Source: Chloroflexota bacterium
Lineage (GTDB): Bacteria; Chloroflexota; UBA6077; FW602-bin22; JACQUS01
Reading direction: 5' to 3'
DNA length: 9,739 nt
Assembly: GCA_016210125.1 (NCBI GenBank)
Contig: JACQUS010000053.1
Coordinates: 1 to 9,739, forward strand
Below are positions 1 through 5,260 of this stretch, piece after piece. The translations under genes and the position numbers were made by a program. The number at the start of each line of letters is the position of its first letter. Positions within the stretch are counted from its first letter, which is position 1. The notes under the pieces were generated by a model. The model was not told the DNA's origin and searched no databases. It saw only the letters and a program-made list of their open reading frames with translations.

Positions 1-902
1 CAGGCCGTCCGCTCCGCGATCAGCTCGGCCAGCAGCGGCTCCAGCACGCGGCGGTTCTCGCGCCGCGCGCCGATCGTCGCGTAGCGCGGGTCCTGGGGCA
101 AGTCGGGCCGACCCAGCACCTCGCACAGCTTCTGGAAGAACGCCTCGGTGAGGCAGGCGACGACGATGGGCTTGTCTTTGGCGCGGTAGAGGCCGTAGGG
201 GACGACGGTGTCATGTCCCGTCCCCTGCGGGCCGAGGATGCGGCCATCGGCGAAGTAGTAGCCGGCGAAGTACGCCAGCAGGGCCACCTGCCCGTCGAGG
301 CAGCCGACGTCGACATAGGCGCCCTCGCCGGTGCGCTCGCGGGCGAAGAGCGCGCTGGCGACGCCGAAGGCGCCGAACATCCCACCGGCCATGTCGCCGA
401 TGCCCAGCCCCATGCGCGCGATCTGCCCGTCGGGCGTGCCGGTCAGGCTCAGCCCGCCGCTCATGGCTTGGAAGAGAATGTCGAAGCCGGGACGCTGGGC
501 GTACGGGCCATCCTGGCCGAAGCCCGAGATCGAGCAGTAGACGAGCCGCGGGTTGACGCCACGAAGCGTCTCGTAATCGATGCCGAGCCGTTTCGTGACG
601 CCCGGCCGATAGTTCTCGAGGACCGCGTCGCAGCGCTCGACTAGGCGGCAAAAGACCTGGCGCCCGTGGGGCTTGCGCAGGTCGATGCCGACGCTGCGCT
701 TGTTCTTGTTGATGCTGAGGTAGTACGCGCTCTCGCCGTCGACGAACGGCGGGCCCACGGCGCGGATGGGATCCCCGCCCGGCTCCTCGATCTTGATAAC
801 CTCCGCGCCCATGTCGCCGAGCATCATGGCCCCGTAAGGCCCGGCGAGGAAGCGTGTGAGGTCGAGCACACGGACGCCGCTGAGCAGACCTGGCGCTAGC
901 AT
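1..902 (-). CDS. CaiB/BaiF (class III) CoA-transferase, 3' end cut by window edge
   Basis: This protein should move CoA between an acyl-CoA donor and a free carboxylic acid in the cytoplasm; the substrate cannot be read from the sequence. The first 300 residues are present and the C-terminal part lies outside the window. The N-terminus has the family pattern: GVRVLDLTRFLAGP (residues 9-22), GDMGAEVIKIE (29-39), NKNKRSVGIDL (65-75) and ENYRPG (96-101). The LGIGDMAGG segment places an Asp at about residue 170. This matches Asp169 of formyl-CoA transferase, the residue that forms the aspartyl-CoA anhydride, so the enzyme looks active. The ATG at 902-900 follows a purine-rich ribosome site (AAGGTGAG, 914-907), and a good promoter lies 50-80 bases upstream. 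Family members act in carnitine, oxalate, bile-acid, succinyl/malate or aromatic-acid metabolism. Nothing next to it here narrows that choice. Family confidence is high; substrate is unknown. Confidence 0.95.
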   Translation of the reverse strand, partial: MLAPGLLSGVRVLDLTRFLAGPYGAMMLGDMGAEVIKIEEPGGDPIRAVGPPFVDGESAYYLSINKNKRSVGIDLRKPHGRQVFCRLVERCDAVLENYRPGVTKRLGIDYETLRGVNPRLVYCSISGFGQDGPYAQRPGFDILFQAMSGGLSLTGTPDGQIARMGLGIGDMAGGMFGAFGVASALFARERTGEGAYVDVGCLDGQVALLAYFAGYYFADGRILGPQGTGHDTVVPYGLYRAKDKPIVVACLTEAFFQKLCEVLGRPDLPQDPRYATIGARRENRRVLEPLLAELIAERTA

Positions 903-955
903 CTCTCTCACCTTCGCGACCCATGCGCATACCGACTCGCGCGTGGGTCAGCCAC

Positions 956-985
956 GGTATAAAGCAGCGCGGCACCGTTTGTCAA
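956..985 (-). promoter_or_regulatory. Sigma70-type promoter of the CoA-transferase gene
   Basis: On the minus strand a perfect -35 box TTGACA (985-980) is followed after 18 bases by TATACC (961-956), four of six matches to the -10 consensus. Transcription would start near 949, leaving a 5' leader of about 47 bases before the ATG at 902. Seen by eye only. Confidence 0.55.
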
Positions 986-1050
986 TCGCCGGCTGCTCGG
1001 CGGCCTGGCCCACCGGCGGGCGGCGACGCGGCAGTGCCGGAGGGCGCGCG

Positions 1051-1079
1051 TTGACCGCCACCGAGCAGCGTCCTATGCT
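1051..1079 (+). promoter_or_regulatory. Candidate sigma70-type promoter for the dehydratase gene
   Basis: TTGACC (1051-1056), an exact 17-base spacer, then TATGCT (1074-1079). This gives five of six matches at -35 and four of six at -10. The predicted start near 1086 leaves an unusually long leader, about 337 bases, before the ATG at 1423. No better promoter is visible closer to the gene, but one without a clear -35 box could be missed. Confidence 0.35.
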
Positions 1080-1157
1080 GGCCAGCGAAGGCGTCGCGCG
1101 CTAGATGGCACCAATGCTGCCAGGATGCTAGCACCCTCGCTCTGCTGAGTCGTTGAC

Positions 1158-1194
1158 GCGCCGCGGCGCACCGGTGGGGATGATACCGCGGCGC
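1158..1194. repeat. Inverted repeat, 9-base perfect stem
   Basis: GCGCCGCGG (1158-1166) is exactly complementary to CCGCGGCGC (1186-1194) around a 19-base loop. It sits six bases before the larger inverted repeat at 1201-1260, so the two could stack as neighbouring hairpins in a transcript. No run of T follows, so it is not a standard terminator. In DNA this GC-rich a 9-base stem can arise by chance. Confidence 0.4.
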
Positions 1195-1200
1195 AGGCGA

Positions 1201-1260
1201 TGGGAGCGCGGGCATCCTGCCCGCATGGGGGTGGGGGCAGGCGGGACGCCCGCGCTCCCA
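1201..1260. repeat. Long inverted repeat, probable dispersed REP/MITE-like element
   Basis: The outer 13 bases TGGGAGCGCGGGC (1201-1213) pair perfectly with the right end (1248-1260). The arms continue to about 21 bases with two mismatches, leaving a G-rich centre. The sharply defined ends and the phrase 'GGGAGCGCGGGC...TCC.GCC' are of the type found as many-copy elements in several GC-rich bacterial genomes; that is from general knowledge, not a search. There is no open frame inside and no target duplication visible. It lies in the presumed leader of the dehydratase gene. Confidence 0.65.
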
Positions 1261-1344
1261 GGCCTATGTTTACAGGAGCCGCAGCGCAGCGAAGGCAAAG
1301 CATCCGCAGCGCATTCACCGGCACGCCGACAGGCGGCGGATGCC

Positions 1345-1357
1345 GCGCCCAGGGCGC
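1345..1357. promoter_or_regulatory. 13-base palindrome upstream of the dehydratase
   Basis: GCGCCC-A-GGGCGC is a perfect palindrome with a single central base, 65 bases upstream of the ATG at 1423. It could be an operator half-site pair or part of a hairpin whose outer stem is 1341-1347 with 1362-1368. Its composition makes chance occurrence quite possible. Confidence 0.2.
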
Positions 1358-1410
1358 TCAGCGTGGCAGGTCTGAGAAACGCATATCCGGTATCGCGATG
1401 ACCTAGCTGG

Positions 1411-1416
1411 AGGAGG
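1411..1416 (+). promoter_or_regulatory. Strong ribosome binding site of the dehydratase
   Basis: A full AGGAGG lies six bases before the ATG at 1423 and fixes this start. It is the strongest Shine-Dalgarno site in the window, unlike murT, murJ and lepA, which have weak or absent sites. Confidence 0.85.
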
Positions 1417-1422
1417 AGCCCG

Positions 1423-2391
1423 ATGGACCTTCCGACGCTGGACGACGTGCGGCAGGCACGCCAGGGTTTGCGCGGCGTCATCGTCCCGACGCCGCTCCAG
1501 ACATCGGCGACCTTCAGCGCGCGCGCCGCGTGCGAGGTGCTTCTCAAGCCCGAGTGCCTTCAGAAAGCCGGGGCCTTCAAGCTTCGCGGCGCCTACACCA
1601 AGATCCACAGCCTCACTCCGGAGCAGCGGGGGCGCGGCGTGATCACCTACTCTTCCGGCAACCACGCCCAGGGCGTCGCCTACGCGGCGCGGCTCATGGG
1701 CGCGCGGGCGGTAGTCGTCATGCCGGAGAACGCCATCCCGGCCAAGGTGGCCGCGACGCGCGGCTACGGCGCCGAGGTCGTCTTCGCCGGCCTCGACAGC
1801 CTCGCCCGCCAGCACAAGGCCGAGGAGCTAGTGCGCGAGCACGGCTACACCATGGTCCCGCCGTTCGACGACCCCCACATCATCGCCGGGCAGGGCACCG
1901 TCGGGCTAGAGATCCTCGACGAGCGGCCCGACGTGGCGACGATCGTCGCGCCGATCGGCGGCGGCGGCCTATGCTCCGGCGTCGCGCTGGCGGCGAAAGA
2001 GGCCAAGCCGAGCGTGCGCGTCGTCGGCGTCGAGCCGGAGGTCTGCCCCGACGCCCGCGACTCGCTGCGCGCGGGCGAGATCCGCACCGCGGCGTCGATC
2101 GATACGATTGCCGACGGGCTGCGCGTGCGGCGCGTCGGTGAGCGCAACTTCGCGCTGATGCGCCGCTATGTGGACGACATCGTGACCGTCACGGAGGACG
2201 AGATTCGCCAGGCGGTGGTCCTGCTGGCCGAGCGCGCCAAGCTGGTGGTCGAGCCGTCGGGCGCGGTGACGCTGGCCGCCGTGCTGGCCGGGCTCGTGCC
2301 GACAGCCGGGCCGGTCTGCGCAATCCTCAGCGGCGGCAACATCGACCGCGGGCTACTGGCGCGGCTGCTTCTGGAAGTCCCGGTCGCCTGA
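1423..2391 (+). CDS. Threonine/serine dehydratase (ammonia-lyase), short PLP-only form (TdcB/IlvA family)
   Basis: This fold-type II PLP enzyme most likely converts threonine to 2-oxobutanoate and ammonia (or serine to pyruvate) in the cytoplasm. The PLP lysine is Lys53 in QKAGAFKLRGA. The phosphate and substrate loop SSGNHAQG is at 77-84, the glycine loop GGGG at 179-182, the VEPSGA segment at 276-281 and the terminal SGGN at 303-306. At 322 residues it matches the catabolic or serine-racemase-like size and lacks the C-terminal ACT-type regulatory domain of the 500-residue biosynthetic IlvA, so isoleucine feedback is not expected. It could still serve isoleucine synthesis as an unregulated isozyme, or act as a serine racemase or hydroxyaspartate ammonia-lyase. 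The sequence does not separate these. The neighbours are unrelated to branched-chain synthesis. It converges on the SnoaL-like gene, 32 bases away, with no clear terminator between. Confidence 0.93.
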   Translation: MDLPTLDDVRQARQGLRGVIVPTPLQTSATFSARAACEVLLKPECLQKAGAFKLRGAYTKIHSLTPEQRGRGVITYSSGNHAQGVAYAARLMGARAVVVMPENAIPAKVAATRGYGAEVVFAGLDSLARQHKAEELVREHGYTMVPPFDDPHIIAGQGTVGLEILDERPDVATIVAPIGGGGLCSGVALAAKEAKPSVRVVGVEPEVCPDARDSLRAGEIRTAASIDTIADGLRVRRVGERNFALMRRYVDDIVTVTEDEIRQAVVLLAERAKLVVEPSGAVTLAAVLAGLVPTAGPVCAILSGGNIDRGLLARLLLEVPVA

Positions 2392-2423
2392 GCGCCGGCG
2401 AACCTGGCCACGTCGGCTACGCG

Positions 2424-2858
2424 CTAGGCGCCACCCTGCCCCGGCACGGGGACGACGCCAAGCTGCTGGAGCACGCCGAGCATGTCGGCCTCGTGCCAGT
2501 GCTCGACGATCCGGCCGTCCGCGAGGCGATGGATGGCGATGCCCGACGCCTTGATCCACCGGCCGGTCGGCGGGATGCCGAACAGCTCGCCGCTCTGCGT
2601 GCCGTAGGCCGTGACGCGCGTGACGACCCTGTCCCCTTCGGCGACCATGTCCTCGATCACGTGGTAGCCGTCAGGGGTCGCCGCGAGGAAATGGACGAAG
2701 GCCCGCTTTTGCCCGTCGAGGTCCGGCGCGAAGCCTGGCGGAGGGTTGTGGGTGAGGAAGTCGGGAGCCAGAAACTCGTCGAGCACTGCCGGGTCGCGCC
2801 TCGCGTCGATGGCCTCGAAGTAGCGCCGCACCAAGGCTTTGTTCGCTTCGGTCGACAT
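2424..2858 (-). CDS. SnoaL-like / NTF2-fold protein (ester-cyclase type)
   Basis: A small 144-residue soluble protein of the cone-shaped NTF2-like fold, closest in style to the SnoaL-like polyketide cyclase family. The N-terminal helix VRRYFEAIDARRDPAVLDEFLAPDF (10-34) and the segment HNPPPG (37-42) are typical. So are a central ADGRIVEHWHEADM strand (113-126) and the LLQQLG-like end (LQQLG, 130-134). Asp125 and the His residues near 120-122 sit where these proteins often place polar pocket residues. Most such proteins in ordinary genomes are not polyketide cyclases, and their substrates are unknown. The ATG at 2858 follows GGAGGT (2869-2864), a good ribosome site. It is transcribed alone, divergently from murT. 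Fold assignment is confident; function is not assignable. Confidence 0.88.
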   Translation of the reverse strand: MSTEANKALVRRYFEAIDARRDPAVLDEFLAPDFLTHNPPPGFAPDLDGQKRAFVHFLAATPDGYHVIEDMVAEGDRVVTRVTAYGTQSGELFGIPPTGRWIKASGIAIHRLADGRIVEHWHEADMLGVLQQLGVVPVPGQGGA

Positions 2859-2903
2859 CGCGCACCTCCCAGTCGATGCTCCGCATTGCTACGCGTCGCG
2901 ACC

Positions 2904-2909
2904 ATTATA
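2904..2909 (-). promoter_or_regulatory. Promoter -10 box of the SnoaL-like gene
   Basis: On the minus strand a perfect TATAAT (2909-2904) lies about 45 bases before the ATG at 2858. At 17 bases upstream the -35 position reads CACCTC, a poor match, so an activator may be needed or the -10 alone may suffice. Confidence 0.55.
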
Positions 2910-2994
2910 GGCGCTGCGCGCCCTACGAGGTGACATTCGTCATCGCCGCGCGAGGCTACGACTGAGTGACCAACGCTGCCGAGCGCCGTGCCTT

Positions 2995-3017
2995 GGCGGG
3001 GAGGCCGCCTCCCCACC
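2995..3017. promoter_or_regulatory. Palindrome over the -35 region of the murT promoter, possible operator
   Basis: The core at 2998-3014 is a perfect palindrome around one central base (eight base pairs, GGGGAGGC against GCCTCCCC). Two more pairs flank it after one mismatch. Its right edge is two bases from the TG of the extended -10 box, so a protein bound here would cover the -35 position of the murT operon promoter. It could instead be a copy of a dispersed GC-rich hairpin like those elsewhere in the window. Confidence 0.4.
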
Positions 3018-3018
3018 G

Positions 3019-3027
3019 TGCTATAGT
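3019..3027 (+). promoter_or_regulatory. Extended -10 promoter of the murT-gatD-murJ operon
   Basis: TG-C-TATAGT (3019-3027) fits an extended -10 element with five of six matches in the hexamer. No acceptable -35 box lies 16-18 bases upstream; that position is inside the palindrome. Six bases separate the box from the GTG at 3034, so transcription is expected to start at or next to that codon. Confidence 0.5.
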
Positions 3028-3033
3028 CGAGAC

Positions 3034-4494
3034 GTGCGCCTCGCGGCGCCGGCGGAGAAGATGCGCCCTGCTTTGGCTTCCCGACGTGCGCGCCGGTGCC
3101 CAGCCGACCTCCGCCTCAGCGCCGCGGTGCTTGCCGGGCGCGCGACGGCGCGGCTCGTGCGGCGGCTGCGGCTCGGCGGCGGGACCTCGCTGCCCGGGTT
3201 GGTCGCCCAGCGGCTCGACGCGCAGAGCGCGCGCAAGCTGGCCGCCGCCCTGCCGCAGGGCGTCGTGCTGGCGACCGGCACCAACGGCAAGACCACGGCC
3301 ACGCGCCTGCTGAGCGGCATCGCCCGCCAGGCGGGCTGGCGCACGGTCCACAACCGCGCCGGCGCCAATCTCGTCGGCGGCGTCGCCGCGGCGCTGGTCG
3401 AGGCCGCCGGAGTGGACGGCCACCTGAGCGGCGACCTGGGCATCTTCGAGGTCGACGAGGCCGTCTACCCGCACGTTCAGGACCTGGTGCAGCCGCGCGT
3501 CGTCGCCTTCACCAACCTCTTCCGCGACCAGCTCGATCGCTACGGCGAGGTCGACATCGTCCGTAGCATCTGGCGCGACGCAGTCTCGCGGCTCGACCCG
3601 GCGACTACGCTCGTGCTCAACGCCGACGACCCTTTGGTAGCCTCGCTGGCGCAGGCGCGCGCGGCGGGGCCGGTGCTCTTCTACGGCCTCGACGCCGGCG
3701 AGGCCGTGGCGACGGCCGCGCCGCAGACGAGTGACGCGCGGCGCTGCCCGCTGTGCGGCGACCCGCTGCAGCACGAGCGCGTGCATTACGGCCACGTCGG
3801 CCACTATCGCTGCACGTCCTGCGCCTTCGCCCGCCCGGCGCCGGACGTGCGCGCCACGGCGCTGTGGCCGCGCTACGACGGCGGGCAGGTCATGCGCCTC
3901 GAAACGCCGGCCGGGACGGCCGACGTGGCCGTCCCGCTGCCCGGAATGTACAACGCCTACAACGCCCTGGCGGCCGCGGCGGCGGCGCTGGCGCTGCGCA
4001 TCGGGCTGGCCGAGGTGCGCGCTGGGCTGGCGGCCGGCGCGCAGGTCTTCGGTCGCGGCGAGCGCGTGGCCATAGCCGGCCGTGAGCTGCTCCTGGCGCT
4101 GATCAAGAACCCGGTCGGCTGCACGGAGGTGCTGCGCACGCTTACCCAGGACGGCGGCCAGCACGTCGTGTTGGTCATCATCAACGACCGCCTGGCCGAC
4201 GGCACGGACGTCTCGTGGCTCTGGGACGCCGAGTTCGAACTGCTCGCCGAGCGCGTCACGTGCACGCTCGTCGCCGGGACGCGAGCTGAGGACATGGCCG
4301 TCCGGCTCAAGTACGCCGGCGTGCCCGTCGAGCGCATCGTCTGCGAGCCGCAGCTCGACCGCGCGCTCGCCACGGCGCTCGGCGCAGCGCGGCCGGGGCA
4401 GTGTGTGCGCGTCCTGCCGACGTACACCGCTCTTCTAGAGTTCCGCGAGCTGCTGGCACGGGCGGGCGCTCTGCATCACTTCTGGGAAGACTAG
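3034..4494 (+). CDS. murT: MurT, ligase subunit of lipid II isoglutaminyl synthase
   Basis: MurT activates the alpha-carboxylate of D-Glu in lipid II with ATP and uses ammonia passed from GatD to make D-isoglutamine. It works at the inner face of the membrane. The Mur-ligase centre shows the P-loop GTNGKTT (82-88), HNRAGANLVGG (106-116), FEVDEA (138-143), FRDQLDRYGEVD (163-174) and NADDP (196-200). A four-cysteine zinc ribbon, typical of MurT, is made by Cys238, Cys241, Cys260 and Cys263. The C-terminal DUF1727 domain follows, with KNPVGCTEVLR (358-368) and ADGTDVSWLWD (388-398). The latter probably supplies the Asp that completes the GatD catalytic triad. The length of 486 exceeds the roughly 440 of S. 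aureus MurT, partly from an arginine-rich N-terminus. The start is uncertain: GTG 3034 would be leaderless, while ATG 3061 has GGAG only three bases upstream. gatD follows after two bases. Confidence 0.96.
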   Translation: MRLAAPAEKMRPALASRRARRCPADLRLSAAVLAGRATARLVRRLRLGGGTSLPGLVAQRLDAQSARKLAAALPQGVVLATGTNGKTTATRLLSGIARQAGWRTVHNRAGANLVGGVAAALVEAAGVDGHLSGDLGIFEVDEAVYPHVQDLVQPRVVAFTNLFRDQLDRYGEVDIVRSIWRDAVSRLDPATTLVLNADDPLVASLAQARAAGPVLFYGLDAGEAVATAAPQTSDARRCPLCGDPLQHERVHYGHVGHYRCTSCAFARPAPDVRATALWPRYDGGQVMRLETPAGTADVAVPLPGMYNAYNALAAAAAALALRIGLAEVRAGLAAGAQVFGRGERVAIAGRELLLALIKNPVGCTEVLRTLTQDGGQHVVLVIINDRLADGTDVSWLWDAEFELLAERVTCTLVAGTRAEDMAVRLKYAGVPVERIVCEPQLDRALATALGAARPGQCVRVLPTYTALLEFRELLARAGALHHFWED

Positions 4495-4496
4495 TG

Positions 4497-5258
4497 ATGC
4501 GTCTTGTGATCGGGCATCTCTATGCCGACCTCATGAGCGTCTACGGCGACCGCGGCAACGTGATCGCCCTGGCCCAGCGCTGCGCCTGGCGCGGCATCGC
4601 CGCCGAGGTGCGGCCGATCGGCATCGGGGAAGCAGTGGACCTCCGCGCCTTCGACGTGCTCGTCTTCGGCGGTGGCCAGGACCAGGACCAGCTCACGGTC
4701 TGCGACGACCTCCAGGCCGTGAAGGGGGCGGCTCTGCGCGACGCCGTGGCCGATGGGCTCGTCATGCTGGCGGTCTGCGGCGGATACCAGCTCCTCGGCT
4801 ACTACTTCCGGCTCGGCAGCGGGGAGGTGCTGCCCGGGCTGGGCATCATCGACGCCTACACCGTCGCCGGCCGCCGGCGGCTCATCGGCAACGCAGTGGT
4901 GCGCTGCCCGTGGGCCGGCTCGCCTGCGCCGACGCTCGTGGGCTTCGAGAATCACAGCGGGCAGACGTTCCTGCACAGCGCGCGGCCGCTCGGCGCGGTC
5001 GTCCTCGGCAGCGGCAACAACGGCCGCGACGGCGGCGAGGGCGCGGTGCAGCTCAACGTGTTCGGCACGTACCTGCACGGCCCGCTGCTGCCCAAGAACC
5101 CCTGGTTTGCCGACCACTTGCTCACGCTGGCGCTACGCCGCCGCTACGGCGCCGACGCCGCGCTACCGCCGCTCGACGACGCCCTGGAGCAGCGGGCGCA
5201 CGAAGCCGTCCGCCGGCGGGCGCTGCGCCTTGGCCGCCAGCTTACCGGCGTGCGGTAG
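4497..5258 (+). CDS. gatD: GatD, glutaminase subunit of lipid II isoglutaminyl synthase
   Basis: GatD is a class I glutamine amidotransferase of the CobB/CobQ-like type. It releases ammonia from glutamine for MurT. The nucleophile is Cys94 in AVCGGYQLLG (92-101), the same number as in S. aureus GatD. The catalytic His is His194 in GTYLHGPLLPKNP (190-202). Arg128 in GRRRLIGN (125-132) matches the arginine described as binding glutamine in S. aureus. The N-terminus GHLYADLMSVYGDRGNV (6-22) and VFGGGQDQDQ (56-65) are family signatures. The length of 253 is normal. The usual third triad residue is contributed by MurT, which fits the pair being made together. The ATG is two bases after the murT stop; a GTG at 4494 overlapping that stop is an alternative. 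No clear ribosome site is present, suggesting coupled translation. The operon runs on into murJ. Confidence 0.97.
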   Translation: MRLVIGHLYADLMSVYGDRGNVIALAQRCAWRGIAAEVRPIGIGEAVDLRAFDVLVFGGGQDQDQLTVCDDLQAVKGAALRDAVADGLVMLAVCGGYQLLGYYFRLGSGEVLPGLGIIDAYTVAGRRRLIGNAVVRCPWAGSPAPTLVGFENHSGQTFLHSARPLGAVVLGSGNNGRDGGEGAVQLNVFGTYLHGPLLPKNPWFADHLLTLALRRRYGADAALPPLDDALEQRAHEAVRRRALRLGRQLTGVR

Positions 5259-5260
5259 CG

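Larger units (their letters stand above)
903..1422. other. 520-base divergent intergenic region with promoters and hairpins
   Basis: No convincing gene lies here; the short open frames have arginine/alanine-rich compositions typical of GC-rich noise. The left third holds the promoter of the leftward CoA-transferase and a candidate promoter for the rightward dehydratase. The rest would be a dehydratase leader of about 340 bases and contains three inverted repeats. These are a 9-base perfect stem (1158-1166 with 1186-1194), a long dispersed-type inverted repeat (1201-1260), and a 13-base perfect palindrome GCGCCCAGGGCGC (1345-1357) inside a weaker stem (1341-1347 with 1362-1368). Confidence 0.6.

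Noticed and set aside
211..975. 254-codon minus-strand open frame
   Set aside because: It is a shifted frame of the CoA-transferase, whose own frame (902 down to 1) carries every family motif and is uninterrupted to the window edge.
1153..1186. Second promoter TTGACG ... TGATAC before the dehydratase
   Set aside because: The spacer is 22 bases, too long for a sigma70-type promoter.
2956..4164. 402-codon open frame on the minus strand across murT
   Set aside because: It is antisense to a MurT with complete motifs, and its composition (Arg, Ala, Gln, Val, His-rich, no domain) is what the complement of GC-rich codons gives.
4910..5260. 117-codon upstream extension of the murJ frame
   Set aside because: It lies wholly inside gatD in another frame and is arginine/alanine noise; MurJ homology begins only after 5320.
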